A stretch of 64,000 nt of DNA from VXOI01 sp965261945 (GCA_965261945.1 CBDHEF010000002.1:1488001-1552000), one strand, 5' to 3'; positions 26,350 to 35,439 are shown, counted from the first letter of the stretch. Made by a program: numbers and translations. The notes: generated by a model from the letters alone, not told the origin.

Positions 26350-27138
26350 ATGACGATTAATCGCGCCGCCCAGAAGATAATGATTGTGGACGATGAAGCC
26401 GAATCGTCCATCCTCCGCACGGTGCGCCGGCGTCTGGAGGAAGAGGGCTGGTTGACGGTGGCAGTGCAGCCTGCTCCGGGAAGGTCTGTCGGAGAGGAGT
26501 TCGAGGCGGCGGCGCTCTGGGACATCGAGGAACAGCGCCCCGACGCAGTGGTGCTGGACGTGCGCTTCGGCGACCACCGAGACGACCGATTCAAGGGACT
26601 GGAAATCCTGGGCGAGATTGTCAACCGCTGGCCCCGGCTGCCCGTGCTGATGTTCACACAGTACAATCAGGGGCCGGACCGGGAAACGGCAGTGCGCGGC
26701 TCACTCAAGTGGGACGCGCCTGTGGACTTCATCGACAAGCTGGCCGGCACCGACGAGGTAGTGCTGCGGTTGCGGCGCCTCATGGGAGCGTCGGCGGAGC
26801 GTATTTCCGTCGGAGGCGGCATTGTGCTGGACCTGACTTCGCAGATGGTATACGTGGAGCGGGAATCAGGCAGCCGTCCGGTCAACGACATTCAAGGGAT
26901 GAAGTTCGAGATACTCCGGGAATTGGCGGCGGCCTGGCATAGAAGCCCCGGCGAGCTTGTCCCCTTCTCGCACCTGGAACGCTTCTCGGAGGGGGAAGAC
27001 CCGCGGGCGTCGCTGCGGGTGCGGATCAGGGAGATAAAGGACTCGCTGGGCAGGGCGCTGGGAGTCCGTTTCGGATCCGGCGAGTTGATTCTCAACGTGC
27101 GGGACAAGGGTTATCGCCTGACCCCGCCACAAGCCTGA
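26350..27138 (+). CDS. Response regulator, OmpR-like winged helix
   Basis: Two-domain regulator of 262 residues. The receiver has Asp14-Asp15, phospho-acceptor Asp70 (VVLDVRFGD), the switch Thr in 'LPVLMFTQYNQ' and the Lys in 'FIDKLAG'. The receiver carries extra residues around 'HRDDRFKGLEILGEI', a loop longer than in classic OmpR. The C-terminal DNA-binding domain has 'IQGMKFEILRELAAAWHRSP' and ends 'GSGELILNVRDKGYRLTPP', the winged-helix wing. The histidine kinase gene follows after 23 nt, so these form a two-component pair, probably acting on the lipoprotein and giant exported protein downstream. Confidence 0.88.
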   Translation: MTINRAAQKIMIVDDEAESSILRTVRRRLEEEGWLTVAVQPAPGRSVGEEFEAAALWDIEEQRPDAVVLDVRFGDHRDDRFKGLEILGEIVNRWPRLPVLMFTQYNQGPDRETAVRGSLKWDAPVDFIDKLAGTDEVVLRLRRLMGASAERISVGGGIVLDLTSQMVYVERESGSRPVNDIQGMKFEILRELAAAWHRSPGELVPFSHLERFSEGEDPRASLRVRIREIKDSLGRALGVRFGSGELILNVRDKGYRLTPPQA

Positions 27139-27161
27139 GCGTCGCCAGGAAGGTAGCTCTT

Positions 27162-28175
27162 ATGGCTCGGATTCTCATAAATCGTCCACGTCCAATGGTC
27201 CTCAGGATGCCCCCGCCCCTGCTGGCGGCGATGGCCTTGGGCGGGCTTGTTGTTGCCTCGGGTCTGGTGTGCCTGATTCTGGCTCCAGTCGTCGGCCCTG
27301 CCGCTTTCGACAATCTATGGGGCGTGGAGCCGCTCAACTATATAGGAGCGGTGCTGCTCATCGCAGGTCTGGCCATTGCGGCGATGGGGTTGGCCGCAGC
27401 CACGATGACCTCAGAAGAGCGCAACGGCAAAGAGCCAACGGGCGAAGAGCAAAGCGACCACTGGCGGGAAACCACGTTGAGCTTCTTCAACGAATTCGAC
27501 CACGACCTCGGCCGCCCGTTGCGCCGCATCACGGGCAGGCAGCGGGAGTTGCGCGCCGCGTTGCGAGCCTCCGGAAAAGTCGCCGACTCCGACGTGATGG
27601 AACTTCTGGATGAAATTGAGCGCCAGGCCGTCAATTACCGGCTGATGCTGTCCAACATCCAGGTGCTGGTGCAGTCGGAAGCTCCCGGAGAACCGCTGCC
27701 GATGACTCCCGTGGAACCGGCAGAGGTGGTGCGCCGCATTGTCGACCGCTATACCCCGGTGGCCCTTGAGGTGAACAAGAACATAAGCTGGTGGGCCGAG
27801 CCGCCGGATTTCGGCATGGTTTCGTCAAATTCCCACGCCATTGAGCATATAGTGGCCAATCTCATCGACAATGCTGTCACTCACGCTTCCGGCCACGTCG
27901 AGGTCACCTTGAGCCGGGACGACACGCTGTTCTATGTCAAGGTGTGGGACGACGGGCCGGGGATCGCCGCCCACTACCTCGAGTATCTGTTTGACCGGGG
28001 CTGGACTCCCGAAGTCGGGCGCAGGGAGGAGAAGAGCAGCTCGGGGCTCGGCCTGTTCATCGCACGCACGCTGGCCCGCCGCTGCGGAGGCGACCTGGCG
28101 GTTGAGTCGATCGCCGAGCCTCAGCAGGAACAACACACCTCGTTCCAGTTGGCCCTGCCCATGAAGGGCCGGTGA
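27162..28175 (+). CDS. Membrane sensor histidine kinase
   Basis: 337-residue kinase with two N-terminal membrane helices (about 17-45 and 60-82) joined by a very short external loop, so it probably senses in or near the membrane. There is no PAS or HAMP domain. The H-box is 'EFDHDLGRPLRRITGRQREL' with His114; the N-box 'NLIDNAVTHA' has Asn233 and Asn237; 'VWDDGPGI' and 'SSGLGLFIARTLARRCGG' are the G boxes. The TGA stop overlaps the GTG of the next gene, and the last codons are the seed of a 15-bp tandem repeat. Confidence 0.9.
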   Translation: MARILINRPRPMVLRMPPPLLAAMALGGLVVASGLVCLILAPVVGPAAFDNLWGVEPLNYIGAVLLIAGLAIAAMGLAAATMTSEERNGKEPTGEEQSDHWRETTLSFFNEFDHDLGRPLRRITGRQRELRAALRASGKVADSDVMELLDEIERQAVNYRLMLSNIQVLVQSEAPGEPLPMTPVEPAEVVRRIVDRYTPVALEVNKNISWWAEPPDFGMVSSNSHAIEHIVANLIDNAVTHASGHVEVTLSRDDTLFYVKVWDDGPGIAAHYLEYLFDRGWTPEVGRREEKSSSGLGLFIARTLARRCGGDLAVESIAEPQQEQHTSFQLALPMKGR

Positions 28176-28245
28176 AAGAAGGGCCGGTGAAAGAAGGGCC
28201 GGTGAAAGAAGGGCCGGTGAAAGAAGGGCCGGTGAAAGAAGGGCC
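28171..28245 (+). repeat. Five tandem copies of a 15-bp unit at a gene junction
   Basis: GGTGAAAGAAGGGCC is repeated exactly five times (28171-28185 and onward to 28245), followed by a partial GGTGA. Each unit contains a GTG codon in the same frame and an AAGAAGGG Shine-Dalgarno-like tract 5-6 nt before the next GTG. Because the unit is a multiple of three, copy-number change adds or removes 'KEGPV' without a frameshift. Confidence 0.9.
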
Positions 28246-29092
28246 GGTGAGGCTCTCTCCGGCGCTGTCCAGGATCAAAGACTTGAGGGCGCGTCCGGCA
28301 TCCGCGTTGGCGGCGGCGCTGGTCCTTGCAGCGTTTCTGATACCCTCCCTTGCGGGCTGCTACACGCCGCTGCCCCGGCCGGGACAGACGACAACCCCGC
28401 CTGAAGTGACGGCCGCGCCGGTTACTCCCACGGCGTTACCCACCACGACCGGCGAGCCGGCACCCACCCGTCCGCCGGCTCCCACGGCCACGCCACCGCC
28501 GACCGTTACTCCGACGTTGACGCCCGACCCGACCCGCCCTACGACCATCCCCACTGCGCCTCCTCCCACCGTGGGCTCCACCGAGGGCCTGATGCTGCAA
28601 GTGTACACGCCGGAAGACGGGGCCACCGTTCCGGGCAGTTCAGTTGCGGTATACGGTCAGACGGCGCCGGGAGCGAGAGTCTTGATTTCGGGCGTAGTGA
28701 CGGAGGTGGACGCCCAGGGCGGGTTCAGAACCGACGCGCCGCTGAAGCCCAATGAAAATGTGATAGTAGTGGTCGCCACCAATGAGGACGGCGAACTAAA
28801 TCGAATCTCCCGGCGGGTGACCTCGTTGGCCCTGCCCTTCCTGTTGCTGATCACCGAGCCGAAAAACGAAAGCATCGTTTCCAGTCCTATTTTGCCCCTG
28901 TCCGGGCGGACAGGCCCCAACGCCATTGTCAGCATCAACAGCAGGTCTGTGCCTGTTGACCGCTTCGGCTACTTTTCGTCCACTGTCCGTCTGGACGAAG
29001 GCCCCAGCGTGATCGACGTGGTGGCCACCAACGACGACGGCCAAACCCTGAGCACCGTGCTGGCCGTGATTTACCGCCAGCCCAACCAGTGA
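28172..29092 (+). CDS. Lipoprotein with Pro/Thr linker and two Ig-like domains
   Basis: The longest reading frame starts at a GTG that overlaps the kinase stop (GTGA). It opens with five KEGPV repeats from the 15-bp array; translation more plausibly begins at one of the later GTGs, the last at 28247 giving a compact lipoprotein signal (positive RIKDLRARP, hydrophobic stretch, lipobox SLAGC). After the Cys come about 70 residues rich in Pro and Thr, then two beta-sandwich repeats: 'VYTPEDGATVPGSSVAVYGQ' to 'VVVATNEDGE' and 'LLITEPKNESIVSSPILPLS' to 'VVATNDDGQ', like Big_9/glucodextranase-B type modules. Surface-exposed. Co-transcription with the two-component genes is likely. Confidence 0.8.
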   Translation: MKEGPVKEGPVKEGPVKEGPVKEGPVRLSPALSRIKDLRARPASALAAALVLAAFLIPSLAGCYTPLPRPGQTTTPPEVTAAPVTPTALPTTTGEPAPTRPPAPTATPPPTVTPTLTPDPTRPTTIPTAPPPTVGSTEGLMLQVYTPEDGATVPGSSVAVYGQTAPGARVLISGVVTEVDAQGGFRTDAPLKPNENVIVVVATNEDGELNRISRRVTSLALPFLLLITEPKNESIVSSPILPLSGRTGPNAIVSINSRSVPVDRFGYFSSTVRLDEGPSVIDVVATNDDGQTLSTVLAVIYRQPNQ

Positions 29093-29136
29093 CGGCGAAA
29101 AGGCAATGGAGAACGTTCAGAGTCTATTCATACTCC

Positions 29137-29252
29137 TTCTCCATTCTCCATTGAGGGAGAGGACTGAGGTGAGGGTGAAATTCCGGGATGACTCAATCTT
29201 TCGTCACCAACGACGACGCCTCACCCTAACCCTCCCCCATCGGGAGAGGGGA
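29137..29252. repeat. Dispersed palindromic element, copy 2
   Basis: Left half CTCCATTGAGGGAGAG plus GAGGTGAGGGTGAAATTCCG, right half GCCTCACCCTAACCCTCCCC plus CATCGGGAGAGGGG. It occupies most of the 265-bp gap between the lipoprotein and the giant exported protein. Confidence 0.75.
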
Positions 29253-29357
29253 AAATAAAAAGTCTTGGAAGAGCGTGTAACACAATGGTAACGCGGGGAC
29301 GGGTATGGTACTGGCAAACATTCACGCGACTGTCCCGTCGCATGAGGCTGGTCATTG

Positions 29358-32300
29358 ATGGCCTGGAATAGCGGCAAGCCCGGAGGGGTTGGGAAGGCCC
29401 GGCGGCTGGCCGTGATGCTGGCTGGCCTGGCCGCGCTGGTCTTTGGCGTTTTCGGCTTTGGCGTGGCCTCCGCTCAGCCATTGCCGGAGTGGAGCGTCAC
29501 CCTCGGCGGCGACGGCGACGAGTTCGCCCACGCCGTGGCGCTGGCGGAGGACGGCGGCTATGTCATCGCCGGTGAGACGCGCTCCTACGGCGCTGGATCG
29601 CAGGATGCCTGGCTTGTCAAGCTGAACGCCGACGGCGAACAGATCTGGTCGCACGCCTACGGCGGGACGGAAAGCGACATTGTTTACGCTGTCCAGCCAA
29701 CTTCCGACGGCGGATACATCCTTGCCGGGGAAACCCATTCCTTCGGAGGCGCCACCGCATCCCGCAGCAACTTCTGGCTCATTAAGACCGACTCCGGCGG
29801 AAACCAGGAGTGGCAGCGCAGTTACGATTCCTCAACAAGAGTTTTTTCCGCCGGGGCCGCAACCTCCGACGCCGCTCTTGCCGTCCGACAAACGCACGAT
29901 GGCGGGTACATCCTTGCCGGAAGCTCCAATGGCGCATCCAGTTCGTCCGTCAGACTATTGCGGGTCAACGCGGAAGGGGTGTCCGTCTGGAGCCGCAGCC
30001 TGGGAGAATTGCCGGGAGCGCTGGCTTACGACGTTGCCGAAATGCCCGGCGGCGGCTTCGTGATAGCAGGCAATTCCAGCTCCGCAGACAGCGGCAGCGA
30101 CGCCTTCCTGATTAAGACGAGCGCGGAAGGCGCAACGGAGTGGACCAAATCCTTCGGCGGCAGCCACAACGACGAAGCGCGCTCGCTGGCGCTGACGGGA
30201 GACGGCGGCTATGCCCTGGGCGGCTTCACCTGGTCGCAGGGCGCGGGCCTTTCCGACTTCTGGTTGGTCAAGGCCGATTCCTCGGGAGAGGAGGAATGGC
30301 AGCGTTCCTTCGGCGGCGTACCCCGAGACGCGGGCCACGCCCTGATTCAGACTGCCGACGGCGGCTTTGCGCTGGCCGGCTGGTCGGAGTCCTTCAGTGG
30401 CGGCGACCGTTTCTGGGTAATAAAGACCAGTTCCTCAGGCGCCCTGCAATGGAGCACCGCCCATCCGGTTGGCGCCGACTCCAATGCTTCTTTACCGGTG
30501 TCGGCGGGAGCAAGAGCCATCCGCCAAACGCCGGACGGGGGCTTCATTGTAGCCGGGTGGAGCGGAGCTATTCGGGGGGCCCGCGACATACTTGCGGTCA
30601 AAATGGAGCCGGTCAGAGCAGACTCGCCCGCGCCAACCGGCAACACGGTCGTGTTGCAGAACACCGGGTCAGCCGGCATTACCTCCGCAGCCATTGGTTT
30701 CAACACCGTCAATTTCGGGCAACCATTGCGCTTTTGGCACAATGGGCGTCTCATAGACCGCGACAATCCTCTTCCCAGCGGCGAGTCGGCCTGTACGCAG
30801 CCCGCGCCCCGTCTCATCAACGGCTCGCAACTGACAACAGACCAGATCGGCTCTTTCGAGTCCGTCTATCTCAACACCCTGGCCGACGATGAAGAAACGG
30901 CGGCGGTCAGCGTCGATGACGGCTCATACAGCTTCGGTTTCAGCGGCGGCATCGGCGGGAGCTTCAGCGTGGCCTCGCAGTCACCCTGCCAGGCAAGTAC
31001 GCGCCTGCTGGCGGAGGGGCCTCGCGCTCCCTCCGGCCTGAGCGCAGAGGCGTCGCAATCGTACCCCGGTTCCATCACCCTGGACTGGAGGGCCAACTCC
31101 GAGTCCGACATTTTCGGCTATGCGGTCTACATGAGCCGGAACAGTTCCGGGCCGTTTGTCCGTCGCGCCTGGCTCCTCTCCGATTCCGAATATGCCGACA
31201 CTGGAAGGACGGACGGTTCCAGCTATTACTATGTGGCGACAGCCATCAACTCATGGGGGCTGGAATCCCCTAAGTCCGCCGTGGTGAGGGTCCCGTCCCA
31301 GGACTTCACTCCGCCCGCCCCCCCCGCCGACCTGCGGGTCGCATCCTTTGACCACAGCGCCGGAACAGCCCAACTGGCGTGGACCGCCAACACCGAGGCC
31401 GACCTCAGCGGATACCGGGTGTACCGGCAGGATGGCGACGGGCCGCGCACGCCCGTGACCGACCTGCTTTTCGGTTCCGAATTTGAAGACCACACGTTGC
31501 CCGAAGCAGGGGAGTTTGTCTACTCCGCCACCGCAATAGACCTGGCAGGCAACGAATCAGAGGGTTCCAATATCGCGCCACCCGCTCTGGACTTTTTTGG
31601 CAAGGTGTTGGAAGTCCGGCGCAACTTCACCGGAGCCGGAAGCCTGTCGGTGAACACCGGCCGCGGGCGCGTGGACGTGGAGGTCGTTGCCGAGACGGAG
31701 ATTCGCGTTCCCAACCGGGCCAACGCAGACCTGGGCGACCTGACATTGGGCGACCTGACATTGGGCGACCAGGTTGCCGTGTCTCTCCAGCAGGACGCCG
31801 ACGGCGCTGTGGCCCGGCAGGTCCACTTGGTGCTCACCAAGACCAGGAACCGCCATCTGGCAGGACGGGTAAGCGCCCTCAGTGAAACCGAAATCGTCAT
31901 CCAGCCGCCGGGCGAGGGCACTGAGCCGGTAACCTTCCAGCTCTCGGACTCGGTGCAAATCAACTTGTACCAAGGGGTGAGCAGGCTCGCAGAGGGTTCG
32001 TTTGTCATAGTTTCATTCATAGCCTCCAGCAGCCAGACCCCGGCGGCTCTGAGCGAAATCAACGTGATTCCGGGACGGGAGCCAGGGGAATCACCGGAAC
32101 CGCAGGAAGAATCCGCCAACGTGGCAGTGGTGCGAGGGGTCTTCCAGGGCATCAACACGGAGAACGCCAACATAATCCTGTCTTCAACCGAAGTGGCCCT
32201 GGATGTGAACACTGTGATGACCGCCGGTTTGTCGGTGGGCGATGCGGTGGTGGTGGAAGCCCTGCTGCTCCCCGACGGCTCCCTTCTGGCCCGGCGGGTG

Positions 32301-33899
32301 GAGCACGATGAGGGCGTGGGACAGGTCGCCGCCCGTACCGTGCTGCGGGGCGTTTTCCAGGGCCGCAACGCCGCATCCGGCCATTGGACGGTCAGCGGGG
32401 CCCAGATATTGGTCGACGGGCGCACCTACGCCGACTCGCTGCCGAGCGCGGGACAGCGGGTTAAAGTAACCGCCATCGTGCTTGAAGACGGCTCCCTGTA
32501 CGCCCGCGAAATAGAGAACCTCCCCGAAACTGTCGATCCTGAGGGCGCGCACACCGTTGGGATGGAGGGAATCTTCCGCGAAATCACGGCTCAGGGTTCC
32601 TGGGATGTTGGCGGGCTGCCCATCCGGGTGGACGCCAATACCGCGCTGTCCGGGCGACCTTCCGTGGGCCGTCGAGTGGCCGTAAGCGCCACAGCTGAGG
32701 AAGGAACCCTGCTGGCCACCGAAGTCTCCGCTGCGCCTTCCGAGCAGAACGGGCCGGTGCGCAGCGTCAGCATACGCGGCGCCGTGGACCGGGCCGAGGA
32801 AGGCCAATGGCTGGTGGTGGACGGGGTGCGTGTCGTCCTCAGCGACCTGACCACGACCATCGGCGACATCGGCGTCGGCTCCAACGTCCGCGTCAACGCC
32901 GAACTTCAGCCGGACGGCGAGTTGCTGGCCCGCCAGGTGGCGGAGTCCACTGCTTACGACGAGACCGGCGAAACGCGGGCCAATCCGGTCAACATCGAAG
33001 GGCGCATCGAGCGGATCGGAACGGACGGCAACTTGGTGGTCAACGGCATCCCGGTATCGGTGAGCGCACTTACGGCCATTGACGCAGCCTTGCAGGTCGG
33101 CGCCCCGGTGCAGGTGCGCGGATTGTTGCAGCACGACGGTTCGGTGCTGGCCCGCGAAATTCTGGGTTACGGACCGGGTATCACCGGAGGCACCGAGGCG
33201 AGTGTCGCAGGCGTAGTGGAGCGGGTGACCACCGATGACGACGGAATGGTAGCCGGGTTTGTGATTGACGAAATTTCCATCACCACGGACCAACTGACTC
33301 GTATGGAAGTCGAGCTTGCAGCAGGCTTGGCCGTCGTGGCGCAGGCCATTGTAATCGACGGCGAAATCCTGGCGGTCACCGTCGAACCTCGACCCACCGG
33401 CAGCATCGGCGGGTTACCCCTGGTCCAGATGCAGGGCACCGTCGAGCGTGCCTTCACCGGGCCTTCCACCCTGCCTCTGAACATTACGGTCAACGGGATA
33501 ACCGTTCGCATATCCGCCGACACTGAAATCACGGGTACGGTATCCGCAGGGGCTGTGATTAAAGTCACCGGCTCGATTTCCGGCAGCATTTTCCTGGCCA
33601 GGGAGATCGAGAGCGTCCGCACGTATCCAGCTCAGCCCGGAGGGACGCCGGCACGATTCAACCTCAATGGAATTATCGAAGAAATAACCCTGGACAGCGA
33701 AGGACAACCCGAGACGCTCCTGCTGAGCGGCAATCTGATTGCAATCGTTCCGCTGACCGTGTTCCAGGACGAAGTTTCGGCAGGCGACCCGGTAATTGCC
33801 CAGGGCATAGTCCGGGACGGGGCCCTGCTGGCCGCGCTGGTTAAGCTGGATGACAGCCCGGAGAGCGCAGAAGTCACGGCGGTCAATGAGGAACAGTAG
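29358..33899 (+). CDS. Giant exported protein: beta-propeller, two FN3 domains, ~10 DUF5666-like repeats
   Basis: 1513 residues from the ATG at 29358 (GAGG at 29344-29347). A signal peptide ends at about residue 40 (GVASA-QP). Residues about 45-420 hold seven repeats with the core DGGYxLAG ('EDGGYVIAGETRSYG', 'SDGGYILAGETHSF', 'THDGGYILAG', 'GGGFVIAG', 'GDGGYALGG', 'ADGGFALAG', 'PDGGFIVAG'), which would close a seven-bladed propeller. Two fibronectin type III modules follow (about 555-745). From about 750 to the end come roughly ten repeats of some 65 residues of the DUF5666 type, each with 'G..', a central 'V...T' strand and a closing 'DGSLLAREIE'-like strand. No membrane anchor or sorting signal at the C terminus. 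Likely surface or secreted binding protein; partner unknown. Confidence 0.85.
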   Translation: MAWNSGKPGGVGKARRLAVMLAGLAALVFGVFGFGVASAQPLPEWSVTLGGDGDEFAHAVALAEDGGYVIAGETRSYGAGSQDAWLVKLNADGEQIWSHAYGGTESDIVYAVQPTSDGGYILAGETHSFGGATASRSNFWLIKTDSGGNQEWQRSYDSSTRVFSAGAATSDAALAVRQTHDGGYILAGSSNGASSSSVRLLRVNAEGVSVWSRSLGELPGALAYDVAEMPGGGFVIAGNSSSADSGSDAFLIKTSAEGATEWTKSFGGSHNDEARSLALTGDGGYALGGFTWSQGAGLSDFWLVKADSSGEEEWQRSFGGVPRDAGHALIQTADGGFALAGWSESFSGGDRFWVIKTSSSGALQWSTAHPVGADSNASLPVSAGARAIRQTPDGGFIVAGWSGAIRGARDILAVKMEPVRADSPAPTGNTVVLQNTGSAGITSAAIGFNTVNFGQPLRFWHNGRLIDRDNPLPSGESACTQPAPRLINGSQLTTDQIGSFESVYLNTLADDEETAAVSVDDGSYSFGFSGGIGGSFSVASQSPCQASTRLLAEGPRAPSGLSAEASQSYPGSITLDWRANSESDIFGYAVYMSRNSSGPFVRRAWLLSDSEYADTGRTDGSSYYYVATAINSWGLESPKSAVVRVPSQDFTPPAPPADLRVASFDHSAGTAQLAWTANTEADLSGYRVYRQDGDGPRTPVTDLLFGSEFEDHTLPEAGEFVYSATAIDLAGNESEGSNIAPPALDFFGKVLEVRRNFTGAGSLSVNTGRGRVDVEVVAETEIRVPNRANADLGDLTLGDLTLGDQVAVSLQQDADGAVARQVHLVLTKTRNRHLAGRVSALSETEIVIQPPGEGTEPVTFQLSDSVQINLYQGVSRLAEGSFVIVSFIASSSQTPAALSEINVIPGREPGESPEPQEESANVAVVRGVFQGINTENANIILSSTEVALDVNTVMTAGLSVGDAVVVEALLLPDGSLLARRVEHDEGVGQVAARTVLRGVFQGRNAASGHWTVSGAQILVDGRTYADSLPSAGQRVKVTAIVLEDGSLYAREIENLPETVDPEGAHTVGMEGIFREITAQGSWDVGGLPIRVDANTALSGRPSVGRRVAVSATAEEGTLLATEVSAAPSEQNGPVRSVSIRGAVDRAEEGQWLVVDGVRVVLSDLTTTIGDIGVGSNVRVNAELQPDGELLARQVAESTAYDETGETRANPVNIEGRIERIGTDGNLVVNGIPVSVSALTAIDAALQVGAPVQVRGLLQHDGSVLAREILGYGPGITGGTEASVAGVVERVTTDDDGMVAGFVIDEISITTDQLTRMEVELAAGLAVVAQAIVIDGEILAVTVEPRPTGSIGGLPLVQMQGTVERAFTGPSTLPLNITVNGITVRISADTEITGTVSAGAVIKVTGSISGSIFLAREIESVRTYPAQPGGTPARFNLNGIIEEITLDSEGQPETLLLSGNLIAIVPLTVFQDEVSAGDPVIAQGIVRDGALLAALVKLDDSPESAEVTAVNEEQ
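31736..31765 (+). repeat. 15-bp in-frame tandem duplication
   Basis: CGACCTGACATTGGG occurs twice in a row, giving 'GDLTLGDLTLGD' in the first DUF5666-like repeat of the giant protein. Confidence 0.85.
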
Positions 33900-34021
33900 C
33901 TCGACAATGTAGAATGTGTCGTGCGGAAACAGGCAACGCCATGTTGACCCACACTTGGATATCCCACCGGCCAAACTCAGAACCCAATTTAAGAACCCCA
34001 AATTCAAAACTGGCGGTGCAG

Positions 34022-35206
34022 ATGCTGGAACCGGAGATTTTGCAACAGGGCGACGACTCGGGCAACCGGATGATCATCAAGTACATTGCCCCGGACTCGG
34101 AGGCGCCGGTGTGGGCGCTGGGCATTCCCCAAGCCTGGGAGACGCCCCTTGGCCCGACGTGGTGCTACGTGGTCGAAGGGGAGCAGCTTACGGTCATAGA
34201 TCCCGGCTGCCACGGTTCCGAGCATTACCTGGCGGAGGGCCTGGAGTTTCTCGGCTATTCCCTCAACGCGGTGCAGCGCATGGTGGTCACCCACGGCCAC
34301 ATGGACCACGACGGCGGGTGCCTGGACTTGGTTCGAGCCGGCGGCGCAGAGCTCTGGGCGCACGAAGTTTACGCCAGCCTGCTCCTGCCCGACCGCTGGG
34401 AACGGGAAATGCAATGGCGGCAACAGGTCACCGGGTTCGACGCCTTCGAGAACTCCGATACGGTCGAGCGAGTGAAGGAACACCACCGGCGGGCAATGGA
34501 ACTGAACCTCGACCACCCCGTCACCGACGGCCTTCGCTCCGACGGGATGACCTATCTTTACACGCCCGGCCATTCGCCCGACGAGCTCTGCATCCTGTTT
34601 GACCGGGTGATGTTCACCGGCGACCACGTTCTGCCTCAGATCACCCCGCACCCGTCGGTCAGCCGCAGCCATTCCAGTTTTCGCTCCATTCTCCCGGAAC
34701 CATACCGCAGCGACAACCAGATATACGGCCTCAAAGTTCTGCTGCGTTCTCTGTTGCGGGTGGCGGCTCTCCGCCACGCTCAGGGCGGCGACATTGCCGT
34801 GCTGCCGGCCCACCGCGCATATCACCGGGGCAAGTTCAACATGGTGGGGCTGGAGCGGGCCGGGGAAATCGTGGAGCATCACGTCCTGCGCTGCCAAGAC
34901 CTGGTGGACGTTCTGAAACTGGGCCCGCGCGACCTGGTCTCGCTGACCCGGGACCACTTTTCGCACCGGGAGTTGGACGACAACAACTTCTTCCTGGCCC
35001 TGACGGAGGTAATGAGCCACGTCGAGCTGCTGATAGAGACGGGCGACGTGTCCATTGACGGCGGCATGGGCGCGGGCGAGTCCGGCGGCCTGGTGCAGTG
35101 GAACGGAACGGAATCCTTCCCGGAGTTCATTCAGGAACTTGGCGCCGGTTTCGCATCGCCGCCCGATCAGGGTCTTCCAAATCCTCCCTCTCCCGTGAGG
35201 GGATAG
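34022..35206 (+). CDS. MBL-fold metallo-hydrolase
   Basis: Metallo-beta-lactamase-fold hydrolase of 394 residues. The metal-binding motif is 'VVTHGHMDHDGGC' (HxHxDH), with further ligands in 'YTPGHSPDELC', 'MFTGDHVLPQITPHPS' and 'LPAHRAYH'. A C-terminal winged-helix-like segment (about 300-360) is typical of the GloB/LACTB2 subgroup, which cleaves thioesters, phosphodiesters or RNA. I choose ATG 34022, where family similarity begins; the frame is open to 33914. The last residues 'LPNPPSPVRG' and the stop codon come from an arm of the palindromic repeat, so the original C terminus has been replaced. Confidence 0.85.
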   Translation: MLEPEILQQGDDSGNRMIIKYIAPDSEAPVWALGIPQAWETPLGPTWCYVVEGEQLTVIDPGCHGSEHYLAEGLEFLGYSLNAVQRMVVTHGHMDHDGGCLDLVRAGGAELWAHEVYASLLLPDRWEREMQWRQQVTGFDAFENSDTVERVKEHHRRAMELNLDHPVTDGLRSDGMTYLYTPGHSPDELCILFDRVMFTGDHVLPQITPHPSVSRSHSSFRSILPEPYRSDNQIYGLKVLLRSLLRVAALRHAQGGDIAVLPAHRAYHRGKFNMVGLERAGEIVEHHVLRCQDLVDVLKLGPRDLVSLTRDHFSHRELDDNNFFLALTEVMSHVELLIETGDVSIDGGMGAGESGGLVQWNGTESFPEFIQELGAGFASPPDQGLPNPPSPVRG

Positions 35207-35292
35207 GTCGGGGTGAGGGCGAATTTCCGGGATGCCACAATGCTCCCCCGTCAGCGGAGAATCCCGACCCCAGCCCACCCAGGAGGGGGTGG
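35177..35292. repeat. Dispersed palindromic element, copy 3, overlapping a gene end
   Basis: CCTCCCTCTCCCGTGAGGGG plus GGGGTGAGGGCGAATTTCCG on the left, AATCCCGACCCCAGCCCACC plus AGGAGGGGGTGG on the right. Its left arm encodes the last residues and the stop codon of the MBL hydrolase. Confidence 0.7.
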
Positions 35293-35330
35293 AAACAATC
35301 GAACTGACCTTGCCAGCCCATCAAGGCCGA

Positions 35331-35358
35331 TTGACAGCCGGGGTCGCCCGGATATAAT
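35331..35358 (+). promoter_or_regulatory. Consensus sigma70 promoter for the RidA gene
   Basis: TTGACA (35331-35336), 16-bp spacer, TATAAT (35353-35358): both hexamers match perfectly. Transcription would start near 35365, leaving a 75-nt leader. Within it AGACGT-TGTAC-ACGTCT (35398-35414) is a small dyad that could be an operator or leader hairpin. Confidence 0.85.
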
Positions 35359-35439
35359 GATTCGACCGCCTGAGAGATTCCCGGACCAGGTACCCCGAGA
35401 CGTTGTACACGTCTGATTCCACCACGGAGGACTCAATTC

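Noticed and set aside
35359..35439. Possible TPP or glycine riboswitch in the RidA leader (CCTGAGAG segment)
   Set aside because: Only a short CTGAGA-like match; the remaining conserved elements and paired arms are absent in the 80-nt leader.
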